DNA of 64,000 nucleotides from Hyparrhenia diplandra (GCA_015847255.1 JADLZK010000401.1:930001-994000); one strand, 5' to 3'; positions 36,307 to 50,144 are shown, numbered from the stretch's first letter. Translations and numbers: made by a program. The notes: generated from the sequence alone by a model not told the origin.

Positions 36307-37417
36307 TAGGGACTTTTTAGTCTCTAGAACTAAAAAAATCCTTTCTAGTAAAAATCTTTTCTAGTCCCTAACTAACCAAACATGAGGGACTTTTTGAGAC
36401 TAAAGTGATAAAATGGACTAAAGTGCGAGAAGACCCTGTAGGGAGGGTCTTTTGGGTACTTTTTTCCCCGGCCCGTACCTTTCCTCTCGTCTCACCCGCT
36501 CATCTCGTTTGCTCCGCCCGTCGCCGCCCGCACGAGACGTCCCGCTCCCCCCGCCGTGCTCACCATCCTGCCTTTACCTCGCGCTAGCCCTGCCGCCGTT
36601 GCGAGGGCGCTGTGGGGAGCTCCGGGCGGTACCTCGACCCACCGACGAGCGCCACGAACCGGATCTCCGATCGCGGAAACCCCGGCGTCGCGGTCGCCCG
36701 CCGCCGCTGGACCTCGGGGGGACTGGATCAACGGGGAGCATCGTCCTCTCGGCCGCCTCCGGCGACGACGTCCTCTCCCTCCCTAGACGCGCCGCCTCCT
36801 CGATGCCTTCCCTTGCCGCCTCGAGAAGTTCCTTGCCCGCTCTTCGCCTCACGGGGACTCACCCGCCCGCGAGGCCCCCACTCGACCGCCTTTTCCCTCG
36901 ACTTCTTCGATTGCGCCGTCAAGGCGCTCGACCTTGCAACGCGTCGTCCGCGACGAACGAGAAATCCACCACCCCCAAAGCAGCGGTCGGGGAGCTCGGC
37001 TCCCACCTCCGCTCCCTCTCCGGGCGTGCCCCAGGCCTGGTCCGCCGCCGCGAGCGAGCTGGCAGCCATCTAGGGAGGCCTCCCGTGCCCGCCCGGCAAG
37101 ACAACGTCGACACGGGCCACCACCGCCGGGAGTAGCAGATCGGGGAGCCCGGCTTCCACCTCCACTCCCTCTCCCGGCGCGTCCCGGCCCTGGTCCGTCG
37201 TGTGCGAGCTGCAGGCCATCCAGGAGGCCTCCCCGTGCCCCGCGCCGCAAGACAACGCCGCCACGAGGCCTCGCCTCCCCGCGAGTCTACGCCATGCATG
37301 GGCGTCGTGCTCTTCATCGTTGCCACTTAGTCCCTAAACCAAACACCCAGAGACTAAATTTTTTTTTAGTCCCAACTAATAAAAAGTCTAGTCCCTAGAA
37401 ACCAAACAGGGCCCTAA
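36307..37417. mobile_element. Composite fold-back element with GC-rich cargo, unit C
   Basis: Copy of 9377-10480, including the ~150 bp tandem repeats. The outer parts are near identical, while the GC-rich centre differs at many sites, mostly small indels. Confidence 0.55.
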
Positions 37418-37493
37418 CATCATCTAGCCGGCAGTCTAGAAATCAACCAACCGTGTTATAATATTCCTCTTAAAACAAATCAGCTCAGTAATA

Positions 37494-37724
37494 CTCCCTC
37501 CATCCCAAATTGTAAGTTGACTTTTTTTCTCCAAGTTTGACCATTCGTCTTATTCAAAAATTTACGCAAATATAGTCAAATTTAAGTCATTCTTTAAGAA
37601 CTTTTTTATTAATAAAGAAAGTCACGGCAAAAAAAGTGATATTTTGCACAAATTTTTAAACAAGACGAAAGTGGTCAAACTTGTCGTTAAAAAGTCAAAT
37701 GACTTACAATTTGGAATGAAGAAG
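37494..37724. mobile_element. Stowaway MITE, unit C
   Basis: Copy of 10557-10784 with TA flanks. Confidence 0.8.
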
Positions 37725-37737
37725 TAGTAAAATAAAG

Positions 37738-38000
37738 GTGGGGTCTCTCTTTAGTTCAGGGTTTTTAAATGGGGCGATTAAGATGCCTGCCTCTAGTTTT
37801 TTAAATAAAATAAAATAAAATATAGAGCTCACCTCCGAGCACATCTGGCCATCGATCCATCCACCTCGCTGCTAATGGGGTCTCCTCTCCCGTTTCTTTA
37901 GTTCATGTTTTCAAAAAAATGGAGTGCTTAAGATGCTTGTCTCTAGATTCTTTCTTACAAAAGAAAAATATTGAGCTCACCGCCGAGCACACCTGGCCAC
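37738..38000. repeat. Direct repeat of about 130 bp, two copies, unit C
   Basis: Copy of 10795-11062; the break is near 37877. Confidence 0.6.
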
Positions 38001-38992
38001 CGCGCCATCGATCCACCCACCTCACGGCCGAGGCCCATCTGGGCCACGTTGTCATTAACCCATCCACCTTGTTGTTCATCGATCTACCAAGAAATGGGCA
38101 AGGTGGGCTTGCCTCAATCCATCCACCTTCGCCTCTCCTTCACCTCCTGCAAAGGAGTATCGATGTAGCTAGGAAAGGGAAGAGAAAGATGGAAGCTGAG
38201 GCGAAGGCATACTCACCTGGGTTGTTGAGATGAAGACATACTACATTGGACAAGTTGTGGGTGATGGAGGTCCAACGTGTTACCCCCACATGAAGATTAG
38301 CTTCTTTAGGGCGTTACACCTCCTCGTCCGCGGGGCGGTCCGTGAGACCATCCCCAATCTATGATACCAACGACAGGGCTACTATGTGAAGACAATGGTC
38401 ATGGTGACAAGATTCTCAGAACGATGAAAAACTGGCTAGGGACGCTTCCTGCACCACCATCATCCTACCTATGTACTTCGTCTGTCTCTAAATATTTGTT
38501 CTTTTTCTTCTCAAAAATAATTGTAACTAAATATTTATTATTTTTGTTTCTCAAAAACAATTGTAACTAAATAATAATTAAGCATTATGGAAAGATCGTT
38601 TAAAAAGGAAGGAGTACTTTTTAATAAATTCGGTCAAACTTATGTCACGTAAAGTATAACAACGACCATTATTTAGAGATCGAGCCATACTTACTACATA
38701 TACTTAATCTTTCAAAGAAAAAAGGTCAAGCATGCATCAAACGAAGTGATCATAGTGCATATAATCTTTCAAAGGAAAAGGTTACGTAACAACATGATTA
38801 GGTAGCTACAGTATATGTGGTCATAATGATTAATGACCAACCATGCATCAAACGAAGTGACCATACGTGCACTGTGCCTACACCTACAATTGGCTGACAC
38901 ACGTAAAACACAAATTGGCTGACATACGCAAAGGAAGCAGCGGGCTTCTGCCACGGCAGAGCCGAAAGCATGGCTGACACACGCACACTTGG
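38001..38992. other. Spacer of unit C
   Basis: Copy of 11063-12049; no supported gene. Confidence 0.4.
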
Positions 38993-39255
38993 CCTTGTTT
39001 AGATGGCTAAAATTTAGCACCGTATGTCACATAAATGCTATTTGTAGCACATTTTGTTTGTTAGTGGTAAATATCATTCTACCATGGAGTAATTAGGCTC
39101 AAAAGAATCGATCTCGTAATGTACATCTAAACTGTATAATTAGTTATTTTTATACCTACATTTAATACTTCAAATATATGTCTTTTGATGTATTTAATGT
39201 GATGTGATGGAGAGAAAGTAGTAAAAAGTTAGAAACTTTAGCCATCTAAACAAGG
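38993..39255. mobile_element. MITE with CCTTGTTTAGATGG ends, unit C
   Basis: Copy of 12050-12312, followed by the same two family relics to about 39820. Confidence 0.7.
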
Positions 39256-39825
39256 AAGTATCGAGCTGTCACATGCCTACACGGGAGTGTTTTGAATGAA
39301 TAATTTTAGGTTCCATCGGATGTTTGACCGGATGTCGGAACGTAAGGGTGTTTAGTTAGTGAAATATTTTAGGTTTGAACAATGTAGCATTTTTTTTTTT
39401 TGTATTAAGTTATTATTATCCCACCATGGATTAACTAGGCTCAAAAAGATTCATCTCATACAATTAATTTTTTATTTACCTATATGGCTACATTTAATAT
39501 TCTATGTATATAAGGTAAAAGATTTGATGTGATATATCTTTGGATCACTTTTTGAGTTTTTTTTTTTCTCTAGTTTTTGAAGACTAATTAAAAAGCTAAC
39601 TTTAGAAACATGTATACCGCGAGAAGAATCTTTTGACTATAATTAATATATCATTATCACATGTAGGGTTACTGTAGCACTTATGGTTAATAATGGAGTA
39701 ACTATGCTTAAAAAGATGCATTTCATCGTGTACATCCAAACGGTGTAATTAGTTTTTATTTCATTCAAATTTAATGCTAAATGCATGTCCAGGAATCATA
39801 CGATGTGATAGGTGATGTAACATCT

Positions 39826-40725
39826 TGTTGACGTGAAGTTAGGGCTTCACACCAACACACCGGGAGGGCCTTGGACACCCATGAAGACCGCGATCGATCT
39901 TGTAGCGGCGAGCACCGCAGCGTGGCAGCCCAAACCGATCTAGGGATCGGTAGGGGCGGCGTGGAGCTCGGTGACGGCTGAGATGACCTCGAACGCACCT
40001 CGGGAAGACCCGTCGGGAGGGACGACGTGAGGGTGCTCTAGGACCAGCGTGGCGCCCTAGAACGCCGGCGTAGAACGCTGGAGTTCGCCCCCGAACAGCC
40101 AGGATAGAGGGGTTGAGGGAAGAAGATGACCTACAAACGGGGCCGAGAGATAGATTGGTTGTCGATTGGATGTAGATGGGATCAAATCGGTCATGAACCT
40201 CTTTATTATATAGAGGAGGGTGGTCTTATCCTTTTAGGAAACCGCCCTTGGGACGTTTCAAGCATCAAAACCGACCTAAACACGATTGGAAACAAATCGG
40301 TTGGATCTCAAATGCGGACACGGCTCGCGTCGGGGTGACCGGGCGCTCCGGTCGGCGTGGTCCGGCCGGTTCCGATAAGGTTCTGCGCCCGACCACGACG
40401 CTTTGACGGCGACCGGATCGAATCTAGGACGGTATTTGGACCGGACCCATGGGCGTCCGGTCGATGGTCCGAAATTAGCTCGTTCGGCCGCTGACCGGAC
40501 TATGAGAGGGTTTGGCCGGACGGGCCTTGCGATTACTTCCGTCGGTTTAACGAAAGGCCCGCAAAGCCGATCAAGGCGACCCGACGACGGCGGACGCTAG
40601 GACGGACAGGACGGCCCGGACGTCCGATGGTCGGTCATACTCGTAGCCCTTTTTCGATCCTCCCCGAATTTGGCTAAATGCGGAAATTTGCGGTGACTTG
40701 GACCACGCCATTTTGGGTGTCAACA
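39826..40725 (-). repeat. LTR of Tat element 2 (3' LTR by orientation)
   Basis: 900 bp, with the same long form as 12879-13787. GC-rich parts differ from it by many indels. Confidence 0.8.
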
Positions 40726-40999
40726 TGCCCCCTGTTTTTCAGGTGAGAGGTGCACGAACACGAAAACAAAACAAAAAAAAACAAACAACACGAATGCCCA
40801 TCGACGGTTGTCCAAAGTGGCTAAGGGTGATACTATGTATCGGCCATTTTTGCTCTAAGGGCGATGCATGCATCGGCCATTGTCTGGAGAGCACTAGGCC
40901 TCTTGCCAAACACTAGGGAAATACTTTTTCAAATACCTCCCGTTAATCGCCTTATCTTGGCGTTTCCCATCACTTGTTGACTCAAGCACATAGGAGTTC

Positions 41000-41995
41000 C
41001 CAAATATCACTTTGACCACCTTGAAAGGACCTTTCCAATTAGGTGACCACTTGCCAAATTGATTGCTCTTCGACCCTATCGGTAATATAGTTTGCCAAAC
41101 TAAATCACCAATTTGGAATGATTTGCTCTTGACTTTCTTGTTGTAGGCTCTTGCAACACGTGCTTTGTCCTTTTCAATCTCCTTTAGAGCTTATATTCGC
41201 TTGTCGGTTACCTCATCGATGTTGTCCATCATCAAATCATGATACATAGTAGGAGATAAATCATTTTGTTTAGCAAATCTATATGCATCCAAATTTACCT
41301 CAACGGGTAACAACCGACTCTTGGCCATACACCAACTCATAAGGAGTAACTTTAGTTGCACCATGCCTTGATATGCGATGAGCCCACAAAGCTTCTCGAC
41401 AAGACCTCATGCCACCTTCTTGGATGTTCTATTATTTTCTTCTTAATAAGCTTGATCAAAGTCTTGTTAGTCGATTCCGCTTGACCATTAGCTTGAGCAT
41501 AATATGAAGATGAATTGAGCATCTTGATCTTATATGATTCGCAAAATCCTTTTTACTTCCTTCGCCATAAATGACGTCCCTTGATCCGTAGTTAGTGTTT
41601 GAGGAATGCCGAATCTATGAATAATGTGCTCTGTGATGAACTCAATTACCTCCTTGTGTGTCATGTTCTTCAATGGAACTACTTCCCGACCATTTAGTGA
41701 AGTAGTCGGTAGCAACCAAGATGAACTTATGCCCCTTCAAGATGGAGGATGAATCGTCAATGAAATCCAAGCCCCAACCACGGAAAGGCCACGGTTTGAT
41801 GATAGGATGAAGCATAACGGTAGGCACTAGCTGAATATTTCCAAACCGTGACACTCTTCACAACCTTTGTAGTAACGAAAAGCAATAGGCCATCATAGTA
41901 GGCCAATAGAAACCAGCCCGTCTCAACAACCACTTCATCTTGGGCCGATTGATGTGTACCACAAATGCCTTCATGAACTTCTCCCATTGCCACTG
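41000..41995 (-). pseudogene. Integrase of Tat element 2
   Basis: Pieces in three frames: HEGICGTHQS (zinc module), GWGLDFID with the first catalytic Asp retained, ATDYFTKW and LTTDQGTSFM. The tail TNKTLIKL/PRRWHEV is in yet another frame. More frame changes than in copy 1. Confidence 0.75.
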
Positions 41996-42299
41996 CGTGC
42001 TTGATCAGCCCCTAGACACTTTAGCAACAAGTCTTGGCGGTCCTCCTATAAAGCTCACCATTACGCAATGTGTACTTGAAAGCAAGCCGCCCGAACATTC
42101 TTGTCAACTTTGGCACTAGGATCCCGCAAAAAGACAAGAGAGGAGTTCTCAATCCTCTAAATCGGTGCTACCATTATCCAAAATAGAAATAGACCGATTT
42201 AAAAGAACTTTACATTGCTGTCCCAAATCATTAGTAACATCGGTTTGTCCAATTAACTTTGGTTGAACCGAATTTATACTAGAATCGAAACAAGGCAAA

Positions 42300-42967
42300 C
42301 TTTCATGCATCGGCAAATGTTGTAAGTGGAAATACTTATCTCTTACCTCAAAGCGGATGCACGTTGAGCAAGCAAGTTTGCTCTTTGCACATAATTCACA
42401 TGCAATTGATCCTCTCCCATGATGTAATAGGAAGCACATTGAGCATAGAAATTGGCCTTATGATTTTCTTCTCTTGGAATATGCGAATCTTAAATTTGGT
42501 AAATTTACCAATTAAATCAAGGCACATATCGAGGCGAGCACGTAGTGATCCATCTAAACATTGACATTCAGGAAACTTGTTGCACTACAAGTAATGAATC
42601 ACCAAATGCTTCAACATGTTCAACCCCCATAGCTTCTAACATGATCAACCCGAATAAAGAGAGCTTCATATTCGGTTTGATTATTAGTACATGGAAATTC
42701 CAATCGGCTTGACATAGGAAATTCAGTACCACAAGAATTAACAAGAACAATTCCAACTCCGGCACCGCCCTTGCAAACCGATTCATCAAAATATAACCGC
42801 CATGGGGTAAAAGTGACATAATTTACCTCATAATCAAGATTAATACCATGCTCAACAATAAAATCAGCAAGAACTTGACCCCTTAAAATTCTCAATGGTT
42901 CAAAAGTCAAGTCATATTCAATTAAAGCATATGCCCATTTGCCTACCCTTCCGAAAGGATTGGCCAA
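42300..42967 (-). pseudogene. Second RNase H of Tat element 2
   Basis: The frame 42620-42967 carries YFDESVCKGGAGVGIVL and NNQTEYEAL; the Asp motif AFGDSLLVVQQ is in the neighbouring frame. KGGAG replaces KDGAG of copy 1. Confidence 0.7.
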
Positions 42968-42983
42968 AACAACATATGTTTGA

Positions 42984-44452
42984 TTACATCGGCTGGCATG
43001 CTACCACACATGTGCTTGACAAAAGATAATGTCTCATCTTGGAACAAGCAAAATACGATGATAAGCATAATTTCTCAATATGGGCATACCTTGTCTCGGG
43101 ATCAAGAAGGCGGCGACCAAGATAAGCAACAACATACTCCTTTCCTTCATCTTCTTGAGTAAGAACAGCCCCAATCACCTTCTCTGGGCGGCGATATACA
43201 ATCGAGAAAGGTACACCCCTTCTAGGCGCGAAGAAGAACGGGTGGTGAAGACAAATATTCCTTTATCTTGTCGATGCATATTGTTGGTTTGCCCCGGGGA
43301 AAAATCAGCTTCATTCTTCAACTTAAGTATGGGGGTGAAAGGAATAATCTTCCTAGACAAGTTAGCAATAAATCTTCTCAAGTAGTTCACTTTACCTAGG
43401 AATTTTTGCAAATCCTTTTTACATTGAGGTGCTTGAACTGCCTTGATCTTCTCTATCCTCTTGGGATCAATCTCTATGCCCTTATCATGAATAATAAACC
43501 CAAGAAACTTTCCGGCCGGCACTCCAAAGGCACATTTGAGTGGATTCATCTTCAAACCATAGTGGCGCATCCTCTCAAAAGCAAAGACGCCAAATCGGCT
43601 AAAATGAGGATCATGTGAAGCCGATTTAATCACCACATCATCAATATACACCTCCATAATCACACCAATGAGATCATAAAAGATAAGATTCATAGCACGT
43701 TGATAGGTGGCTTTACCGCATTCTTGAGGCCAAAGGTCATAACAATCCACTCAAATAAACCAACAAATCCGGGACAAATAAAAGCAGTCTTGGAGGTATC
43801 TTCTTGACCATAAATATTTGATTATATCCAACATTACCATCAAGAAAGCTAATAACCTTGTGCCCCGAAGCATCATTGATCAACATGTCGGCAATAGGCA
43901 TAGGATACTCATCTTTGGGAGTGGCTCTATTTAAATCTCTCGAAATCAATGCACACTCTAATCTTTCCGGTGTCCTTCTTCTCAACCCAGGCACAATGTT
44001 AGAGATCCACTCCGATACCCGCATGGACGGATAAAATGCGCCTTAAGCAACCGATCAATCTCCTCCTTGATTCGGTCATTGATGGCCGAATTGAAGGCGT
44101 CTTGGCGGTTGCTTGTAAGGTTTAAATCCCTTCTTAAGGGAAGCCGATGCTCAACAAGATTACGGCTTAACCCAGGCATCTCTGTATAGTCCCATGCAAA
44201 ACAATCCACATATTCCTTGAGAAGCGCGATTAATTTAGCTTTATAATCGGCATCCAAGTTTTGGTTTACAAATGTCGGCCTTGGCTTTGAACCATCCCCA
44301 ATGTCAACTTGTTCCAAAGGGTCGGCCGCGCGTGAAACCTTGGCCCAACTTATTGAGCTCATCAAAGTCATCGATAGCTTCACAAGAATCGGTCTTTTCA
44401 ACCGGAGATAGTGTTCAAGTCTATGCTTTAACCATTGAAGTTTGTCTTCCAT
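42984..44452 (-). pseudogene. Reverse transcriptase and RNase H of Tat element 2
   Basis: The upstream DCFAWDYTEMPGLSRN is intact in 43982-44452. DLNRATPKDEYPMP and SFLDGNVGYNQI follow in the next frame. VYIDDVVIKS through NYLRRFIANL is in 43175-43750, and the RNase H motif RRLLDPETRYAHIEKL is in 42984-43178. Frame changes near 43740, 43960 and 43200. Confidence 0.85.
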
Positions 44453-44798
44453 TAAGAAACAATGTTTACAATATAATATTGAGCCGATTATCCGTCGGCT
44501 TCAATGTTCTGAGCACAAATCCACGCTCGTCATAGCTAATGTAATCGATAGTTGGATAAGTCTCTACCGAAAGACAAGCAAACCCGAGCTCTCAAGCGAG
44601 GCATCGGTTGTAGAAATCTCAACCGAATTATCCGCATGAACAATCTCTATGGCATCTCCCACCCATTGGATGAGGAATTGGTGCAAACTAGAAGGAACAC
44701 AAGGATTGGCATGAATCAATCACGACCAAGGATAAGATCATAGCTACCTTCCACGCCGGCGATGAAGAAAGCCGTAGCCATGGTCTTGCTACCAACGA

Positions 44799-45110
44799 TT
44801 AATTCGACGTTGGCGATCCCCTTTGAAGGAATTGGCGGCGCCTCCTCCTACGCCCGGTGATGGTCATGTTGGTTTGAATTAGCTCCTCCTCTTTGCCACC
44901 AAGCTTCTTGAATAGTGAATAGGGCAAAAGATTGACAATTGCGCCACTATCCACTAGCATCTTCCAGGGCCCGGTTTTCCATTGATATGTCCGCTCACAT
45001 GCAATGGTTTGAGGTGTCGGCAGACGCACGGCGGGCTTCTTGAAGATAGCATCTTGCACCCCAAAGGCAAAACTCGCAGCGGCAACCTCATCTTCTCCAT
45101 GCCCGATCAC
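44799..45110 (-). pseudogene. Aspartic protease of Tat element 2
   Basis: LVDSGAIVNLLPYSLF catalytic motif present. The frame stays open into a Arg/Gly-rich stretch, where copy 1 reads GVGGGA. Confidence 0.8.
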
Positions 45111-45330
45111 ATAATAATCGGCGAGAGAGAAAAATGGTGTTCACCTCGGCGTGTGGTGGTGATGGCTCATAATCCACCAACTCTTCATCCTCACCGGCAC
45201 TTCAATGCCAACCATGGCGGCGACGGCGGCAGCAAAATCTTCAGCGCACTGCGGACATATCGAAACAAGAGAATTCGGTTCAACCGACTTCGGAAGTCGG
45301 TAAATCCGAAGTTTGGGCAATAACGCCCCG

Positions 45331-47740
45331 TCAACCCGTCTCGGTTGAGTTATCAACTTGCTCACTTAACTTGGCTGCCCCATCCGCTAGAAGTGCCAAA
45401 AGATCAACTTTTGGTTCGGGCACCTCTTCCACAGGCTTAGGCGGCTGCTCTTGCACTATCACTGACTTAACCGATTTATCAATCGGTTGAGACGTCCTCT
45501 TGGCAGCAGCGATCATCTCGGCCTCTTTGTTCTTGATCTCTTGCACAATTTCTGGCAAGATGGGCCCTTCACCTTGCGCGGCCCGCCCAAGCGCTTGAGC
45601 ATCTTTTGTCTTGCTCTTTGAAGCTTCCTCTTACGTGTCTTATCGATATCAACGGGCACCACTTAGGCTGCAGGAAACGAGGATCCACAAACTTCTGCCT
45701 CTTATCTTGAGCTTCAGCAACCTCCTCCATGACTTGATCTTGATCACTCTTTTCAGGCTCTTGCCCCCCAATCACAATCGGTTTGTTGACATCATTTATA
45801 GGGGCTGTCATCGAACCGATAATGACGGAAGGTGGAGGGTAGTAGCAGGGGGCGGGCTTCTCAGCAACTTCAATCTTCTTGGGAACATAAACCTGCTGCA
45901 TAGGCGCCTTTCCCTTTTGCTCGAAGTGAGCTCCGGGGACGTGGGCACCTCCTTCTTCTTCGTGCCGCTAGAGCTTTCGATTGTGAACCCAATCGGCTAA
46001 AGGCGGTAGGCTTGGCCATGCTTGCGGCGCCTCCTTCCTTTACGGGACCCGAAGGATAGGGAACAAACACTCCCTTCGGTCCCCATTGTGGTGGTGGCGC
46101 CACATGGGATAACGGTGGCCCCCCAACGAGTCATCCTTGGGCCGCGCAACCCTGCGAAGAAGAAACAACATTTGGAGGAGTCATAGCCACTTGCTTATTT
46201 CTCCCTTCATCACGCTTGGGGGCGTAGACTCTCTCTTTTTGTTGGCCAATTCTTGGAATCGGCCTTTTTCCTTCTTGTATTTTGCCAAAAGTCATCAAAT
46301 TCACATAAGGGCTTGATATGCTTCTTGACCTTTGGCTCATTGGTTTCAAACTCCAACTTCCGGCTTTTGTGGAGCGAATATCTTTATCGTATGCACGCCG
46401 TAGGAAGTGAGGGAGCTAGAATCCTCGGGGGCGGTGACCCGAGGCTAAAGTAGTCGGTTCAACAGGCTTAGTTGGCGCCGGGGCTTGATCATCTGGCCGA
46501 TTGCTTCAATCGGCCTTAGCCGGGTCTTGTACCTGCGCCGCACGACCATCTAGCCACGCTTGACGCCCGTAATGCTTGCGCCGAGCTAGCCACAATGGTA
46601 AGCTTCATCTTGCCTTCTTGAGTTTGGTTAACCAACACTTGCCGTCCCGAATTCTTAGGAACATTCGGTATGGGGCGAGGCTCACCAATGATCACGTTCT
46701 TGCCTTGAGTTGTAGAAGCTTGCTCGGGGCCGGATCAAGATGGTAGGAGCCTTGACTTCAAGTGTCTTGGCTTCGAGCTTCTTAGCTTCAACCACATACC
46801 TTTGGAAAAGGATTCTTGTCTATTTTGCATGTCGGTAAGACTTAATCGGCCCTCATTAAGAGCCGATTATACTGCCGACGGAAAACATGACAATCATTAG
46901 TGGCATGGGAATAAGATTCATGATATTTGCGAGAAAGCCCGCCTTTTCAACACATATGCGAAGGCATAACATATTTAATCTTAATGTACCCGATTTTTAA
47001 TAATTCATCGCATATTCGGTCATATTTAGATGTATCAAAAGTAAACTTTATTTCCTCATTCCGATTCCTATTAATCGGCTTGAGAGAAGGACAAGTTACT
47101 TGTTTATTTTCCTCTAGCCACCTAATTTCAGCAGCCAATACCTCTTTAGTCTCATCGTCGGACGAAGAACAATCGTCCACGTGATGCACGTTGGAACGGC
47201 GAGACTTATAATCATGATCTTGAGAGTCTTTTAAAGCGAGATTCAATGAAGCGGCTCTCTCTCTCAAGTAAATGCGGCAATGTAGTAAACTGAATATGCT
47301 CAAGCTTATCTCTAATCTTAGGATGTAAACCATTAAAACATATGTCTACTAAATCATTTCGAAATCATCAATTGATAACATCGGTTTTAATTTCTTTGCA
47401 ACGCCCTAATGAACTCAAGCTACCGACTCACTACGACCTTGTCTAACCGATGTCAAATGAGATAATCTAGTTTCTTGGACTCCATCATAAAAGTGAGCAT
47501 GAAATTTTTCTTCTAATTGAGCCCAAGAACCAATAGTAGATGTTGGTAAAGAAGTAAACCATGAAAATGCAATTGCCATGAAGTGATAAAGGGAAATTAC
47601 GACATTTCATATAATCAAAAGCACACCCTTCACCTAAGCGAGCTAGATACATGCTAACATGCTCCATGGTAGACTTATTATCATTACCACTAAATTTTTG
47701 AAAATCTGGTACCTTCCACCCGGTGGGTTTCTCATGTAAT
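45331..47740 (-). pseudogene. Gag of Tat element 2
   Basis: Frames in pieces: 47485-47667 (MEHVSMYLARLGEGCAFDY), 46947-47333 (Cys/His-end upstream part), 45569-46349 and 45331-45558 (Lys/Pro-rich linker). It has more frame changes than copy 1. Confidence 0.8.
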
Positions 47741-48177
47741 CAAAGTGTGGAGGGTGCGGTTTGTTGTAGGTGCCCCTTGAGGTTTTATTTGGACACCAAG
47801 ACTTTCTGCAAAGACTTATTTAAATCTTCCTTTAGCCGGTCGCGCGCGACGGTTATATCGGCGGGGAGGAGGATTTGGAGCTGAAGTTTCATTGCCAAAA
47901 GCAGGGAATTTGGCTAGGGGATTTCGGTGGGTTGGGTAAACGGTGTTGCCCCGAATTCCTAGCGTTTGTTGTTCTATTGATGGTTTGCCGATTTCGGTCT
48001 TGAGCGTCGGCAAATGTGACATCGAGGAAGCTGATCAACGGAAGAGGGGTGGATGGCGTTGTCATCATGTATTTCACTAATTGAAGCACCACCGCTCTTG
48101 TTGTTGGCGGGCATGATGTTGGAGTCTTCAAAAGCGCAATTGGCGCCTCGAATTCCCCATCGAATTCGCCAAAAGTA

Positions 48178-48859
48178 TGTTGACGCCGAAGTTAGGGCTT
48201 CACACCAACACACGGGAGGGCCTTGGGCGCCCACGAAGACCGCGTCGATCTTGTAGCAGCGAGCACCGCGGCGTGGCAGCCCAAACTGATCTAGGGATCG
48301 GTAGGGGCGGCGTGGAGCTTCGGTGGCGGCTGAGATGACCTCGAACGCACCTGCAGGAAGACCCGTCGGGGACGCCGCGTGAGGGTGCTCTAGGACCAGC
48401 GTGGCGCCTAGAACGCCGGCGTAGAACGCGGAGTTAAGCGCCCGAACAGCAGGATAGAGGGGTTGAGGGAAGAAGATGACCTACAAAGCGGGACCGGGAG
48501 ATAGATTGGTTGTCGATTGGATGTAGATGAGATCAAATCGGCCATGAACCTCTTTATTATATAGAGGAGGGTGGTCTTATCCTTTTTAGGGAACCGGCCC
48601 TTGGGCGTTCAAGCATCAAAAACCGACCTAAACACGATTGGAAACAAATCGGCTCGGATCTCGTGACGGACACGGGCCTGCGTCCGGGTGACGGACGCGA
48701 CGATCGGCCTTTGACCGGGCGCTCGGTCGGCGGGTCGGTCGAAGTTCGATGGATGCGCAGCCGCTCCGACGGCCAGCGACCCGACCGGATCACGGGGGGA
48801 CGGACTGGACCGGACCCATGGGTGCGTCGTCGATGGCCCGCCATTTTTGGGTGTCAACA
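48178..48859 (-). repeat. LTR of Tat element 2 (5' LTR by orientation)
   Basis: 682 bp. It has the same ~220 bp deletion as 21215-21902. Minus-strand TATA box at about 48553-48563. Confidence 0.8.
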
Positions 48860-48864
48860 CATAC

Positions 48865-49730
48865 TCTATTTAAATAATTCAAATATTTAAACATGACCAG
48901 CCACCCAGCCCGCCAAGCTAGCATATAGCCTCATCTTCCACGTCTTCCGCGTGAGGTCGGATCATGTGCGCGCTTTGTCGCCGCAAGCACGCACGGCGTA
49001 GTCGCCTGTAGAGGCTGCGAAGGCCTCGTCCTGAGAAAAACACTAGGCACCGAGGCAAGCACGCATTGCAGGATTGGAGCATCAACAAAGCAGCAGAACT
49101 AGCTCAGCTTTTTAGAGGCTGAGAGAATGAGGAGGCGCGTGTGTCTAGCTTCACATCCGTGTTGTTGCCTTTTTAATCCGTGGATGTACGAACCCCGATG
49201 GGGCAGCACGATGTAGCGCCAGTGTTGGCCGTGCCCTTACATCCACCGGATCTGGTGACCAGCTTTCGCCACAATGTAAACACTGCTACATTGCAAGCAC
49301 CAAGACAGTGCCACACTGCCTTCCACGTCAGCTGCATGCCCCTGCCCTTTGTGCCACGTGGTTTGCTCTGTCGCGCCGTGCTATGCATGGCGTGAGAGTG
49401 TTGATAGATCGCTCCATGTATCGTGGTGCGACCAAAAGGGTTAGTTTTAGAAATAAAACATAGGTGTCACTTTTATAAATAGTTTTGAAAACGGAATATT
49501 AAAAAAATCTTCATGCGGTGTGGGTTGAGTGTGGTGGTCGAGGGAGAGAGAGATGGCACCTTTTCCTAAATTTTTTCACGATTTACCGGCGTTATGCATT
49601 CAGTTGTAAGTGGCGTTCGATTCGACGACGAGACACCCAATGGTGACTTTGAGAATCTCTAAATCTGTCAGGTGCTCGGTCCTTCGGAGGTGCACATAGA
49701 GATAGGGTTTGCGTCACGTGTATTCATAGG
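48865..49730. other. Tail of unit C after Tat element 2
   Basis: Copy of 21908-22760. No frame is kept between copies. Confidence 0.4.
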
Positions 49731-49876
49731 TTTGAGTGAGTGCACATTCGTTTGTTGAATCTGCTAGATCAATTGTCTATTAAAATATAAGTAAACATAT
49801 GTACCCATGCACAATGTTTATCAAGTTCCACGCTCATCAATATGAATGTCGATCATGTCTCAGTACATCATATGTA

Positions 49877-49991
49877 CTAATCCCTTCGTTCCAAATTCTA
49901 GTTCACTTTGCCTTTAATGTATAACTAGATGCATAGCAAAATCAATATATCTAGAAAATCTAAAGTAAACTATAATTTGGAACAAATGGAG
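49877..49991. mobile_element. Stowaway-type MITE, unit D
   Basis: Copy of 22913-23027, short form with TA flanks. Confidence 0.6.
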
Positions 49992-50144
49992 TACTCCTAC
50001 CACTCAACAGTAAGAGTCGCAATCCACTTGACATATCACATCACAGCTCACCACTTCAATTCTTTTCCACATTTTCCCATAAAACAAACCCTCACAACTC
50101 TATAATGTGGACAATGGCCATATACGTGTCTCCAACCATATCCT

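Larger units (their letters stand above)
39826..48859 (-). mobile_element. Tat-lineage Ty3/gypsy retrotransposon, copy 2
   Basis: 9034 bp, collinear with 12879-21902 and at the same position in the unit. The right target copy is CATAC (48860-48864) but the left one reads CATCT (39821-39825). It shares the LTR-specific differences of copy 1, so it arose by block duplication, not by a second insertion. The polyprotein is broken at many sites, mostly different from those in copy 1. Confidence 0.9.
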
